A DNA stretch of 64,000 nt from Saprospiraceae bacterium (GTDB lineage Bacteria; Bacteroidota; Bacteroidia; Chitinophagales; Saprospiraceae): contig JAHDES010000019.1 in assembly GCA_020628645.1 (NCBI GenBank), positions 1 to 64,000 of the forward strand. The letters run 5' to 3'. Both the position numbers and the translations under genes were made by a program. The notes under the pieces are model-generated. The model searched no databases. It was not told where the DNA came from and saw only the letters and a list, made by a program, of their open reading frames with translations. This document shows, piece by piece, positions 40,650 to 50,791 of this stretch. Every line of letters starts with the position of its first letter. The stretch's first letter is position 1.

Positions 40650-42521
40650 ATGTTAAAACGAATTTTTAGTTTTGATTTCTCTAACTTCAGAGGAGATTTC
40701 TTTGGAGGTTTAACCGCAGGTATTGTGGCACTTCCATTAGCACTTGCCTTTGGTGAACAATCTGGCTTAGGTGCAGATGCTGGTTTATATGGTGCTATTT
40801 TCATCTCCTTTTTCGCTGCATGGTTAGGCGGTACGAACACACAAATTAGTGGCCCCACTGCTCCAATGACTGCAGTAAGTATGGTTGTAATTGCAGGAAT
40901 CATTGCCTCATTTGAAGGAGATCGTGAAAAGGCTATTCCTATCATTCTTGCCGTCTTCTTTTTGGCAGGAATTATCCAAATTGTATTAGGCTTTTTAAGA
41001 ATAGGTAAATACATACGATATATTCCTTATCCCGTAGTTTCAGGTTTTATGTCTGGTATTGGGGTATTGATCATTATTACTCAAATCTTTCCCTTTATTG
41101 GTTATTATCCAGCTCAAGATCAATCTAACATAGAAGCTTTCAAACCAAAAGCAGAAGAAGTTATCTTGAATGGTATCTTGGAAGATGAAGCGGACGAAGG
41201 TTTATTGGTTTTAGAAGATTTTGAAGAAACGGTAAAACGAGCTCAAAATATTACCCCAGCTGAAATTACAGAAAAAGCAACAAAACTAGTAGGCGATGAT
41301 TCTAGAGGTGTAAATGGTACCGTACGTTATTTCTTGAAGGGTATGCAAAATATTAATTGGATACAATTACTACTCGCGCTATTTACCATATTTATAATTT
41401 ATGGATTTAAACGAATCACAACAGCCGTTCCAAGTACTTTGGTAGCATTGATTGTGGTGACCCTAGTTGCAATTTTTGGTGGTTTAGATTATCGAACGAT
41501 TACGGAAATTCCTTCTGGCTTCCCCACCTTTAGGGGCGACATTTTCACTAATTTTAGTTTTAGTGCCCTGAGTCCTTATATTTTTTCCGCAATTGCTCTC
41601 GCGCTGCTAGGTGTAATAGATTCCTTGCTGACTTCTATTGTTGCTGATAATATGACCAAAACGAAGCACGATCCTGACCAAGAATTATTTGGTCAAGGGA
41701 TTGGAAATAGTATTGCTGCTTTATTTGGTGGTATTCCAGGTGCAGGAGCAACGATTCGTACCGTAGTAAATATTAATTCTGGTGGTCAAACGCGTATCTC
41801 TGGTATGGTGGCAGGTGTCCTTTTATTAGTCATTTTACTCGCATTAGGGCCTTATGCTTCGCTTATCCCTGCAGGTGTATTAGCAGGTATTTTGATCACT
41901 GTAGGTATTGGAGTAATGGATTATAAAGGTTTAAAACACCTTTTTGTGATGCCACGTACAGAAGCAATTGTCATCATTGTTGTATTATTATTGACCGTTT
42001 TCTGGGGATTATTAGAAGCCGTAGCTATTGGTATGATTATGTCTACCATTTTGTTCATGAAAAAGATTTCTGATGTGATAGATGATAAAACAGATATTGC
42101 TCCATTAACGAATTTTGCTAGAGAGATTCCTTGGAAAGATGAGACCGCATTCTTCGAGCGTCATAAAGATCAAGTATACATCAAGCACTTGGATGGACCG
42201 CTTTTCTTTGGATTTGCTTCTCGCTTCCAAGATATGATTAAGGCTTTACCTGATATAAAAGTCGTGATTATGCGATTGGATAAGGTACCTTATGTGGATC
42301 AATCTGGTCTCTATGCTATGGAAGATGCTATTGATGATCTTAATGCACAGGATATCAAAGTGGTATTTGTAGATGCGCATGGTCAACCCTTAGATATGTT
42401 CAAGAGTATCAATATTGTTCCGAATCTGATACCTGAAGAACACAATTTTGAGAGCTTCGAAGCTTGTAGCCAATGGCTAGAAGGTCATTTAAAAGAAGTG
42501 GATAAAATTGCAATGGCTTAG
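40650..42521 (+). CDS. SulP family inorganic anion transporter
   Basis: A 623-residue inner membrane transporter for sulfate, bicarbonate or a similar anion. The membrane domain spans about 15-470 with family motifs (GGLTAGIVALPLALAFG at the N-terminus, FGGIPGAGATIRTVVNI). A hydrophilic insertion (about 155-220) is larger than usual. The cytoplasmic STAS domain is about 500-610 (DKVPYVDQSGLYAMEDAI). The substrate is not shown by the sequence: no sulfate assimilation gene is adjacent and no carbonic anhydrase either. Confidence 0.93.
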   Translation: MLKRIFSFDFSNFRGDFFGGLTAGIVALPLALAFGEQSGLGADAGLYGAIFISFFAAWLGGTNTQISGPTAPMTAVSMVVIAGIIASFEGDREKAIPIILAVFFLAGIIQIVLGFLRIGKYIRYIPYPVVSGFMSGIGVLIIITQIFPFIGYYPAQDQSNIEAFKPKAEEVILNGILEDEADEGLLVLEDFEETVKRAQNITPAEITEKATKLVGDDSRGVNGTVRYFLKGMQNINWIQLLLALFTIFIIYGFKRITTAVPSTLVALIVVTLVAIFGGLDYRTITEIPSGFPTFRGDIFTNFSFSALSPYIFSAIALALLGVIDSLLTSIVADNMTKTKHDPDQELFGQGIGNSIAALFGGIPGAGATIRTVVNINSGGQTRISGMVAGVLLLVILLALGPYASLIPAGVLAGILITVGIGVMDYKGLKHLFVMPRTEAIVIIVVLLLTVFWGLLEAVAIGMIMSTILFMKKISDVIDDKTDIAPLTNFAREIPWKDETAFFERHKDQVYIKHLDGPLFFGFASRFQDMIKALPDIKVVIMRLDKVPYVDQSGLYAMEDAIDDLNAQDIKVVFVDAHGQPLDMFKSINIVPNLIPEEHNFESFEACSQWLEGHLKEVDKIAMA

Positions 42522-42538
42522 ACCATTTTATAATATGA

Positions 42539-42570
42539 AAAAGGGCTTCGAACTGATTCGAAGCCCTTTT
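42539..42570. terminator. Strong bidirectional terminator after SulP
   Basis: AAAAGGGCTTCGAA (42539-42552) pairs perfectly with TTCGAAGCCCTTTT (42557-42570), loop CTGA. Confidence 0.93.
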
Positions 42571-42581
42571 GTATTCTAATA

Positions 42582-42709
42582 CCGAATTGACAAAATCCTT
42601 TCGTATATAATTTATGATTTTGCCAAATCGGCATTTTTTAATCCCGTACCTGCAAGGTCGGGAATACGTTTTTGGTGTGATTTACGAAATCATTTATTCA
42701 ATTGCGTAT
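42582..42709. repeat. Interspersed hairpin repeat, copy B
   Basis: The series is as at 16512-16611: CCGAATTGACAAAATC (42582-42597) pairs with GATTTTGCCAAATCGG (42616-42631) with two mismatches, and GTGATTTACGAAATCA and TTATTCAATTGCGTAT follow. It carries an extra hairpin of about 20 bp (42643-42662, CCCG/CGGG) that copy A lacks. It lies between the convergent SulP and beta-propeller genes. Confidence 0.88.
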
Positions 42710-42734
42710 AACAAGTTTTTCAAATTCTTTTATC

Positions 42735-44360
42735 TTATTCTTTTATCACTTTCATCATAGCGTTTTGCCCATTAGCAGTCTTAATATTTAGAAAATACAA
42801 ACCTGAATCTCCCGTAATCTCTATATTTATAATAGCTGTTGTTCCAAAGAATTCACGTTTAACTACTTGTCCTACAGCATTGATTATTTCTACTGTGATC
42901 TGTTCATAGGTATTACCTAAGTCAACCGTAGTAGTTTGAGTAGTTGGATTGGGAAAAATATGAAGTGCGGTATCAAAAGAGTGTTCAAGAACATTACTCA
43001 ACAACACATTATAACAAGCAGAAGTATCTACACATCCGTTTTGTGTTATTTCTACTGCATAATTTCCAGTAGCACTAGGAGTAAAGCTTTGATTCGTCGC
43101 ATTAGGTATTTCAAAAAATGCATAATCACAATCTAACCACTGATATTCTACTGAAACAGCATTCGCCGTAAGGGTATTTTCACTTTCTGTTATGGAACCA
43201 TCTAGATTATTGAAGTTTAAATTAAACGTTATAATACTATCGCAACCACTAGCATTGAGGAGGGTGTCAAAATATACGCCTGAAGACGTCCATGTATAAT
43301 TTCCACTCGGACTTGTAAAACTAGTTTCGCAAGTGCTTAGTGTAGTATTAGAACCATTCGAACAACCTAAGGGTGTATCCCACTTTGCGATATGATTGAC
43401 AGGAATGCCACTAGCTTGTGAAAATGTTCCTCCTGCATACAAATAATTATTGTAAACAGCCATATCATTTACACTGCTACTCATTCCTGCACCTAATGAA
43501 GACCATGCATTTCCATCCCATGTAGCAATATGATTAGCAGGAATACCATCTGCAGATGTAAATTGACCACACGCATATAATTTTTCGTTATGCGTTAAGA
43601 AATTAAAAATCCTATTATCCATTCCTGACCCAATAGTAGACCAAGAAGAACCATCCCAAATGGCTATATGATTTGCTACTCCTCCTGCTATATTGAAACC
43701 GCCACCTGCATATAATTTTCCGTCGTATACTTCTAATGCTTGAACAGGTCCATCGGTACCTCCTCCTACAATGACCCAATTATTTGTCGTACTATCTAAT
43801 TTAGCAATATTATTATAAGTAGCCATTGATCCACCAATGTATAATTCGCCTTGATATATTTCCATTGTATACACTAAATGATTAATTCCCAATTGCGACC
43901 AGTTATTCCCATCATATTCCCAAAGTCGAAGACCACTTCCAACATAAAGTTTATCGTTTGCTACTTCCATTGATAATATTAGTGTACCATTCGTCCAGCC
44001 AGCATCCGACCAAGCATTCCCATCCCATACTGCCATATAATTGAAAATCATTCCCCCTGCTGCTGTAAAGTGACCGCCTACATACAGTTTGTCTTGGTAA
44101 ACTGCAGTAGCTGTAACCCTATTATTTGTACCTGGTCCTAAGGCCGAAAAAGTAGTATCATCCCAAGATGCCATACGATTTGCTGGCATAGCATCAGCTG
44201 TTTCAAAATATCCCCCTATGTATAATTTACCTTGGAATACATCTAATGACTGAATATCATCATCTAAGCCTTCTCCTAAGGCTTGCCATCCTTGAGCTGT
44301 AGATAAATTTGATAGAAATAGAAAAGAAAGTAAAATAGGTAATTTGTAAAAAATTTTCAT
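42735..44360 (-). CDS. Secreted beta-propeller protein with T9SS tail
   Basis: A 541-residue exported protein with signal peptide (about 1-22). About seven propeller units of 40-45 residues follow (residues about 25-330), each with the pattern LYVGGHF or LYAGGTF, then a Gly-rich turn, NHIAxWDGNAWS and LGxGM. Next comes a Cys-bearing ASGCDSIITF-type region, and finally a T9SS type A domain (LHIFPNPTTQT to MMKVIKE). Propellers with such repeats bind partners at the cell surface. The ligand is unknown. Single gene. Confidence 0.85.
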   Translation of the reverse strand: MKIFYKLPILLSFLFLSNLSTAQGWQALGEGLDDDIQSLDVFQGKLYIGGYFETADAMPANRMASWDDTTFSALGPGTNNRVTATAVYQDKLYVGGHFTAAGGMIFNYMAVWDGNAWSDAGWTNGTLILSMEVANDKLYVGSGLRLWEYDGNNWSQLGINHLVYTMEIYQGELYIGGSMATYNNIAKLDSTTNNWVIVGGGTDGPVQALEVYDGKLYAGGGFNIAGGVANHIAIWDGSSWSTIGSGMDNRIFNFLTHNEKLYACGQFTSADGIPANHIATWDGNAWSSLGAGMSSSVNDMAVYNNYLYAGGTFSQASGIPVNHIAKWDTPLGCSNGSNTTLSTCETSFTSPSGNYTWTSSGVYFDTLLNASGCDSIITFNLNFNNLDGSITESENTLTANAVSVEYQWLDCDYAFFEIPNATNQSFTPSATGNYAVEITQNGCVDTSACYNVLLSNVLEHSFDTALHIFPNPTTQTTTVDLGNTYEQITVEIINAVGQVVKREFFGTTAIINIEITGDSGLYFLNIKTANGQNAMMKVIKE

Positions 44361-44502
44361 CCTAGTATTTTTTAGTTTAAAAAAAAGTTAGTTTTTGAGC
44401 ATTCGTATACAATCGATGCATACAATTCTTATTAAGAATTATCCAAATATTAGACCAGTTTCGGTTCAATGCAAACTTCCATTTTCTATATTTCTAAATT
44501 CA

Positions 44503-46137
44503 TTAGCGGTGATACAGCGAAAGGATATATTGTTCAATTGGATCTTCTGTAGTTAATTGAGCAATTGATCTATCAATTTGCACCCCATTTATCTGCATAT
44601 TCTGGTCGCCTTTTAGTTCAAAAATACAAGTACCACTGATATTAAAAGAAATGCCTAAGGGCAAAAGGACACGCATAACGTCTCCATTTGCTCCTGCTGT
44701 GGGTAAACCAACGACTTCACTATTTTTATAATTTTGAAAAATAGAGGCAAAATATTCACCTCTGCTTATGGTCAATGTATTAACTAGTAGCATCAATTTC
44801 CCTTTAAATTTTTTCTTGTTGCCGCCTTGTGTGATTTTTGTTTTTACCAATTTACCAATATAATCAGCATCATAACTCATCGAATAATGTGTTGCTTGGG
44901 CTTGAAAAAGATGCTTCGCCAATTTTCGATTGCTCCAAATAGGATAGTTTCGAAGATCAAATATGGCGGTATCTGTTTCTTGAAGCTGATTTAATTTCTT
45001 TCTAATAAAAGTATATTTTTCTTTCGACAGATCGAAATAGTAAACGGATTTGGGGGGTTGCTGCTGTTCTTTTTCAAGATTGAATACGTTTTGAGGAGTA
45101 TTATTTTGACGATTAAGTTGTATTGTATGTGTTTGACAACTGTATAGCTCCTCTCCTCGCTTTACAAAAAGATAGATGTTTTCTTTTTTCGTTTGTAAAA
45201 ATCGTTGAGCCATTTTTTCTTTATACGATATATCCCGACCGCTTACCGTCGCATAGTGTTTCATTCTACGTTCATTTATTTCCAAGCCATCATAAATCAT
45301 TATCGTGTCGCCTATTTTTATAGGATAAGTAACTGTATCGACAAATGATTTTGCAATATTCGTAACGATTGTTGTACCATTTATTATTTCTATTTGAAAT
45401 GGAGGGTATCTCAAATCAAACGTTGGATCAAAAAAAGTACTATGTACTTTTATGTGTGCATCATTGAGTTCTGCTGTTAATTGACGAATCCCCCAATAAT
45501 AATCTTCATAATTACTAATTCGCTCAAAAACTGGAATATATTCATCCAAAACCTTTTGCCAATTGAGTTCAAGGAAGGCTTTCGCAGGATAAGTATATTG
45601 GATTTGATTCCAAAAACGAGCTAAGGATAAAAGCTTTAGTCGTTTGACTTGAGTCGTATCCACCAAATGAAATTGATTGTCTTTCCAAACTTTTAAAGTG
45701 GGTAAAGCTCGTTCTTTTTGATAATACTTCATGTCTTTAGAAGTAGTACGAAACAGAAATTTAAGTTGATTTTTTAATACAGTAGAACAGGATAAATCAT
45801 CCACCCAAGAAAAGACATTTGCTGGAATAGTATCAAGCGTTAAATGAGCATCTAATTTAGGTAAGTTACAATGCTCTAAGAGGGAACAAATAAGATCATC
45901 TGTCTGGATTTGACCATTTTCAATCTTTGACTCCAAGTGTAAAAAGAGAGTATCCCAATTCGTGTTTTTCTTTTTTTTGATTTTATATTTTAATCCACCC
46001 CAAACGAGGATTAAATCTCTTTTTTGTTGAGACGTTTTTGTGAAGGTCAACTTATCCGTTCTAGCAAAACTAAGTTGACCTATTCCAAATAGAATAAGTA
46101 AAAATAGAGTGGGTTTTAGAATAGCTTTATGATTCAT
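44503..46137 (-). CDS. S41-family (tail-specific protease-like) peptidase
   Basis: A 544-residue secreted protein with signal peptide (ending LSFA, about 25). A PDZ-like region (about 265-300, KIGDTIMIYDGLEIN) precedes the S41 catalytic part with NTLTISRGEYFAS, the T-x-S-x-x-E motif that carries the Ser nucleophile, and NSEVVGLPTAGANGD. S41 enzymes cut exported proteins at C-terminal or non-polar tails. A second S41 paralogue is at 57998. It is 53 bp downstream of the GH3 gene, but a terminator lies between. Confidence 0.85.
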   Translation of the reverse strand: MNHKAILKPTLFLLILFGIGQLSFARTDKLTFTKTSQQKRDLILVWGGLKYKIKKKKNTNWDTLFLHLESKIENGQIQTDDLICSLLEHCNLPKLDAHLTLDTIPANVFSWVDDLSCSTVLKNQLKFLFRTTSKDMKYYQKERALPTLKVWKDNQFHLVDTTQVKRLKLLSLARFWNQIQYTYPAKAFLELNWQKVLDEYIPVFERISNYEDYYWGIRQLTAELNDAHIKVHSTFFDPTFDLRYPPFQIEIINGTTIVTNIAKSFVDTVTYPIKIGDTIMIYDGLEINERRMKHYATVSGRDISYKEKMAQRFLQTKKENIYLFVKRGEELYSCQTHTIQLNRQNNTPQNVFNLEKEQQQPPKSVYYFDLSKEKYTFIRKKLNQLQETDTAIFDLRNYPIWSNRKLAKHLFQAQATHYSMSYDADYIGKLVKTKITQGGNKKKFKGKLMLLVNTLTISRGEYFASIFQNYKNSEVVGLPTAGANGDVMRVLLPLGISFNISGTCIFELKGDQNMQINGVQIDRSIAQLTTEDPIEQYILSLYHR

Positions 46138-46150
46138 TTTATTTGTATGT

Positions 46151-46184
46151 TTAGCCCTATAAAGTTATAACTTCATAGGGCTAA
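46151..46184 (-). terminator. Terminator after the GH3 gene
   Basis: TTAGCCCTAT (46151-46160) pairs with ATAGGGCTAA (46175-46184), and the loop is itself self-complementary (AAGTTATAACTT). Confidence 0.75.
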
Positions 46185-46190
46185 TAATTA

Positions 46191-48461
46191 TTATTCCACC
46201 ACTTCAAAACCTTCTGTCAAATCACCAATTTGTACTTCGAACTCCCCTGCTTCGGTGACCCAATCCAAATCTTTTCCAACAAAAGCGAGCTCTTCCGTTG
46301 ATACAGAAAATGTTACTGTTTTACTTTTACCTGCTGCTAGATCTATTTTTTCAAAGCCCCGCAAGCGTTTTACAGGAGGAGTGATACTCGCTACTTTATC
46401 CGTAATGTATAATTGAACTACTTCCTTGCCCGCACGTGCACCTGTATTTTTTACGGTAATGGAAATAGATAATTGTCCCGTTTTAGAGAGTTCTTTGCTA
46501 GAAAGTGTCAAATCAGAATATTTAAAATTAGTATAACTCAAGCCACTTCCAAATTCGAATTGAGGTTCAAAACCATTCATGGAGAAATCGCGCTTGACTC
46601 GATCCGTTCCTTTATGATCGTATGGTTTAAAGGTATTATGAAACTGAGGAAAAGTAAAAGGTAATTTACCAGAAGGATTTACATCTCCAAATAAAATATC
46701 CGCCAAGGCTCGCCCACCTTCATCGCCTACCAAATAGGTCATCACAAAAGCATCAGATACTGCCACCATCTCACGTACAATACGAGGGCGACCCGCTGCC
46801 ATCACCAAGACAATCGGTGTACCTGTCGCAGCAATAGCTTCTACCAATTCATGTTGTGCATCGGGTAAGTCAAATTCATCAATATTACCTGGCGTTTCGG
46901 TATAACTGAGTTCTCCGATACAAACAATGGCTACATCTGAAGATTTGGCAGCATTCACGGCTGCTGTAATATCAATCGCTTTATCAAAGCTGCTGCCTTC
47001 TACATAGTCCACATTGGCTACTTTGTCTTGAATAGCTTGCACAAAAGTCTTTTTTCCTTTGGTATCGTATTCAGGATTATCGCCTTGCCAAGTACCTGAC
47101 CAACCCCCATTCATACAACGAAGGGAATTAGCAGTTGCACCTGTAATCAAAACTTTAGTGGATTTATCTAGGGGTAAAATATTCTTTTCATTTTTTAAAA
47201 GCGTAATACTTTCAGCAGCAGCATCGTAAGAAGCTTGTGCATGTTTAGCAGAACCAAAATCTGGATAATCTTCCATCGGAAAATAAGGCTGATCGAATAA
47301 ACCCAATTCTAGTTTCACTTTTAAAATGCGACTGACCGATTCATCTATTCGAGACATCGGTACTTTTCCTTCTTCCACCAATTCTTTTAATAAAATAGGA
47401 AAATCAGTATCCATTGGCACCATCGCCATATCCAAACCTGCATTCACGGCAATACGAATCGCATCTTTAAAATCCTTTGCTACACGATGACGCGTATATA
47501 AGTACCCTACATCTTCCCAATCAGAAACTGCTAAACCCTCAAAACCCATTTGATCTCGTAATAAACCCGTTAAAATATCAGGATTGGCATGAACAGGAAT
47601 ACCATTCATTTCTGCTGAATTTATCATAACTGTTGCTGCGCCATTATCCACTGCTTCTTGAAAAGGCGGCACGAAATATTCCTGCAATTGACGTTCAGGA
47701 ATATAAGCAGGCGAACGATCTTTGCCTGACCAAGGAAAACTATAGCCTAAAAAGTGCTTTAAACAAGCCGCTACACGATATTTGTCTGCAATATCGTCTC
47801 CTTGATAACCTTTCACCATTTCACGTCCCATTTCACTAGCAAGATAGACATCTTCTCCAAAGGTTTCCCAGAAGCGAGGCCAGCGTGGATCACGCCCCAT
47901 ATCCAATACAGGAGAGAAGGTCCAAGGAATAGCTGAAGCACGCGTTTCATAAGCTGTAATTCGTCCAGTTTCGTAGGCATGTTCTGGATTCCAAGTAGCT
48001 GCTAAGCCAATTTGTTGCGGAAAGCGAGTTGCTCCAACAGTATAATTTGCTCCGTGAATCGCATCAATTCCGTATAAAACTGGAATTCCACTTTTCTTTT
48101 TATTCATAGCATAATCCTGAATGACTTCCATGATCTCGTACCAATGCTCGCGCGTATAGGCATATCCACCTACATTTAGGATAGAGCCTACTTTTAAATC
48201 GACGAGTACCTTTTGCAATTTTGCCAATTCGAGTTTGTGGGGACTTTTTAAATTATAAGGTTTACCTTCAGAAAGAACATCAATGGATAATTGTGTCATT
48301 TCACCTACTTTATCTTCCAAGGTCATTTTGGATAAAATAGTGGCAACATCCAATTTATTGGTTGAAGAAGAAAGGCTTGTTTGTTGAGAGTTTACTGTTT
48401 TACAAGCAAACAATAAACAGCAAATGGTCAGGGTAAAAAAGGAGAATTTTAGGTTTTTCAT
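46191..48461 (-). CDS. GH3 beta-glucosidase lipoprotein
   Basis: A 756-residue periplasmic exo-beta-glucosidase of the BglX type, releasing glucose from beta-linked oligosaccharides. The start at 48461 gives a lipoprotein signal with Cys20 (LLFAC). The GH3 N-domain holds the nucleophile Asp314 in AVSDWEDVGY; before it are KHFLGY and the DMGRDPRWPRFWETFGED motif. The C-terminal fibronectin III-like domain (about 660-750) is present. It is the last gene of the beta-glucan locus, separated from GH16 by a terminator, so it may also have its own promoter. Confidence 0.95.
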   Translation of the reverse strand: MKNLKFSFFTLTICCLLFACKTVNSQQTSLSSSTNKLDVATILSKMTLEDKVGEMTQLSIDVLSEGKPYNLKSPHKLELAKLQKVLVDLKVGSILNVGGYAYTREHWYEIMEVIQDYAMNKKKSGIPVLYGIDAIHGANYTVGATRFPQQIGLAATWNPEHAYETGRITAYETRASAIPWTFSPVLDMGRDPRWPRFWETFGEDVYLASEMGREMVKGYQGDDIADKYRVAACLKHFLGYSFPWSGKDRSPAYIPERQLQEYFVPPFQEAVDNGAATVMINSAEMNGIPVHANPDILTGLLRDQMGFEGLAVSDWEDVGYLYTRHRVAKDFKDAIRIAVNAGLDMAMVPMDTDFPILLKELVEEGKVPMSRIDESVSRILKVKLELGLFDQPYFPMEDYPDFGSAKHAQASYDAAAESITLLKNEKNILPLDKSTKVLITGATANSLRCMNGGWSGTWQGDNPEYDTKGKKTFVQAIQDKVANVDYVEGSSFDKAIDITAAVNAAKSSDVAIVCIGELSYTETPGNIDEFDLPDAQHELVEAIAATGTPIVLVMAAGRPRIVREMVAVSDAFVMTYLVGDEGGRALADILFGDVNPSGKLPFTFPQFHNTFKPYDHKGTDRVKRDFSMNGFEPQFEFGSGLSYTNFKYSDLTLSSKELSKTGQLSISITVKNTGARAGKEVVQLYITDKVASITPPVKRLRGFEKIDLAAGKSKTVTFSVSTEELAFVGKDLDWVTEAGEFEVQIGDLTEGFEVVE

Positions 48462-48548
48462 TTTGATATAAGTTATATACAAAGGATAAAGATAAACGTG
48501 CTTATTGAAAAGGTGGGAAAAGTAGGTTAAAATTAAACCTTTTAAAGA

Positions 48549-48587
48549 AAAAATCCCTTTGTTTTAATAATAAACAAAGGGATTTTT
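48549..48587 (-). terminator. Terminator after the GH16 gene
   Basis: AAAAATCCCTTTGTTT (48549-48564) pairs perfectly with AAACAAAGGGATTTTT (48572-48587). On the minus strand it follows the GH16 stop. Confidence 0.93.
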
Positions 48588-48606
48588 CACTTCAAGAAAA
48601 TATATT

Positions 48607-49806
48607 CTATTGGAAAACCCGAACGTAATCGACAATCATTCGTTGTGGGAAAACGGTGGTTTCATCTGGCGAGCCGGGCCATAATCCTCCAACTGCTACA
48701 TTAAAGATAAAAAAGAAATTATCATTAAATGGGTAAGCGTATGGAGAAGTCGTTGCAGGAGTTACTTCATGAAAGATTTCGTCATCTACTAAAAATTGTA
48801 CTTTATTTTCAACCCAAATCAAAGAAAACACATGAAATTCTTCAGAAAATCGAGCTCCTCCACTTAATGTTTTTGAGGAACCAGCTTCTTGTCGTTGATC
48901 AACAGTAGGTCCATAGTGAACTGTACCATGCACGCGATTCGGTTGATGCCCTACTAATTCCATAATATCAATTTCGCCACAAGCGGGCCAACCTATTGCA
49001 TTGAATTTTGTACCTAACATCCAAAGGGCTGGCCAAAGACCTTGTCCTTCAGGTAAAACGGCACGAATATCAATTCGTCCAAAACGAAATTGTTGTTTAC
49101 CTTGCGTTTTGATACGCGTAGAGCTATAATTAGAGCCGTTTGTAGGTTCTTCTCTGGCTTCAATAACTAAATATCCATCCTCTAATTTATAATTATCTTC
49201 TGTATAATATTGTAATTCTTGATTTCCCCAACCACCGTTTCCAGTTCCAATATCAAAAACCCAATTATCTCCATTCAAAGCAGTACCTTCAAATTCATCT
49301 TGCCAAACTAGATCAAACCCAGGTTGTTCAAGCGGAGTAGAATATCCTGTAGTGGGTATGACTAAATCATTCGCTGAATCATCATTTAAAATGGTACCAT
49401 CTGCTGCCAAAATAAGAATTCGAGCATTGACTGGATTGGATAGTTCTACTTTAAAGCGTTCTGTACCTTCGAAAATATTCTCCCCTAAGATTTCAATAGG
49501 GATCATTTTAGAAGTTTCACCGGGGGCAAAAGTCAATGTTCCTTCCCCTTCTGTATAATCTTTTCCTGCTTCTGCTAACACATCTTTGGTTTTATAATCT
49601 ACTTGAACTTCAAGATCATAATCCCAAGACAACTTTACTTCAAACTCCATGATGGTATTTTCATCCGCTTCTGTGGAAGTTGCATCTGAGATAGAAATTT
49701 GAGGTGCCTGACGAATTTCATCTACTGGTAATTCATTTTCAATTTCACAAGCAGAAAACGAAATTAATAATAGGGCAAATAATAACTGCTTAATAGAATG
49801 CGTCAT
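48607..49806 (-). CDS. GH16 endo-beta-1,3-glucanase (laminarinase-like) lipoprotein
   Basis: A 399-residue surface or periplasmic lipoprotein (Cys20 in SFSACEIEN). Domain order: Calx-beta-like domain (about 34-142) then a GH16 catalytic domain (about 165-399) with EIDIME at 278-283, where Glu278 is the nucleophile and Glu283 the acid/base. The surrounding sequence (GQGLWPALWMLG, GWPACGEIDIMELVGHQPN) is that of laminarinases. It cuts beta-1,3-glucan into oligosaccharides for SusCD. Fourth gene of the SusCD operon. Confidence 0.95.
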   Translation of the reverse strand: MTHSIKQLLFALLLISFSACEIENELPVDEIRQAPQISISDATSTEADENTIMEFEVKLSWDYDLEVQVDYKTKDVLAEAGKDYTEGEGTLTFAPGETSKMIPIEILGENIFEGTERFKVELSNPVNARILILAADGTILNDDSANDLVIPTTGYSTPLEQPGFDLVWQDEFEGTALNGDNWVFDIGTGNGGWGNQELQYYTEDNYKLEDGYLVIEAREEPTNGSNYSSTRIKTQGKQQFRFGRIDIRAVLPEGQGLWPALWMLGTKFNAIGWPACGEIDIMELVGHQPNRVHGTVHYGPTVDQRQEAGSSKTLSGGARFSEEFHVFSLIWVENKVQFLVDDEIFHEVTPATTSPYAYPFNDNFFFIFNVAVGGLWPGSPDETTVFPQRMIVDYVRVFQ

Positions 49807-49867
49807 TTTTTTTCTTTTTAAGTATAAATCAATTTGATATACTGTTTCTTATCTGTTTTTTAAATAA

Positions 49868-50686
49868 TTAATTAGGTTCAAAATACAATTCAAACCAACC
49901 ACCACCGTCTAAAAATGGAGAACGAATTACTAATTCATCTTCCGTTAAGACAATAATATCTACTACTGGCCCCGCATCCCATAATCCCATAAATGAACCT
50001 TCCGTCAGAAGAAGTCGATTTTCTCCATTCTCACCACCGCCCTCGACGAGCGTCCAAGTATGATCAGTAGGTGGGTCGTATTCTTCAGGAGCAAAGCCAT
50101 TCCAAGGATTGACAGTAGCTCCATTATTTTCATATAAGAAAGAGAAACCTTCAAAATAAAAACAAAAACTATCATCGTATTGTTCGGCTTGCAAACCATC
50201 TATAGGAGAAGTAAACCATTCTCCCGAACCTGGTACTGGCCCAACTGTAACGGCTCCAGCAGCACTAATAAAGGTCCAACATTTACCATCAGGATTATTA
50301 CATCCTCCTGTTAATAAAGTAAGGAAGTCTGTACATTCTACTTCAGCATCTTGTTCAATGTTTAAGGATTTAGTAGCACTATTAGTACCTCCTCCACCTT
50401 CTCCAGCAATGTGTAAAGTAACATCATAATCGCCTGCTGCTATGTACAAAACAGTATCAACTGCTAAAGTAGATGAGTTCGGTGTTCCGCCTGGAAATTC
50501 CCAAACTCGATTGAAACTATTGGTTGATAAATCTTTTACGATGACCCGATTTGGATTATCAGGATCAAGCTCCATCGAAAAATCTGGAGCAGCAGGTTGA
50601 GCAGGAAGCTCAATGGCATCTTCGATATAAGGCTCACAGCCTAATATACCAAGGATCATTGCGAAAAATAAAATATATCTGGTCAT
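49868..50686 (-). CDS. PKD-domain surface lipoprotein, glycan binding
   Basis: A 272-residue lipoprotein (Cys17 in ILGCEP). A PKD-like beta domain (about 30-110, ending GDYDVTLHI) is followed by a unique domain with Trp/Tyr-rich patches (about 115-272, GEWFTSPIDGLQAEQYDDSF and GGGWFELYFEPN) suited to glycan contact. In laminarin loci of marine Bacteroidota a PKD lipoprotein sits in exactly this place, between SusD and GH16, and serves as a surface glycan-binding protein. Binding here is inferred. Confidence 0.8.
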   Translation of the reverse strand: MTRYILFFAMILGILGCEPYIEDAIELPAQPAAPDFSMELDPDNPNRVIVKDLSTNSFNRVWEFPGGTPNSSTLAVDTVLYIAAGDYDVTLHIAGEGGGGTNSATKSLNIEQDAEVECTDFLTLLTGGCNNPDGKCWTFISAAGAVTVGPVPGSGEWFTSPIDGLQAEQYDDSFCFYFEGFSFLYENNGATVNPWNGFAPEEYDPPTDHTWTLVEGGGENGENRLLLTEGSFMGLWDAGPVVDIIVLTEDELVIRSPFLDGGGWFELYFEPN

Positions 50687-50791
50687 GTTATTGAAAATAT
50701 CTTTTAGGATTCAAATAATTTAAAAGTAGACGGCTTAGTAGTGAGGCACGAATAAATTTACTTTCTCCGCGTGCCTTAATCGTCTCCTTTT

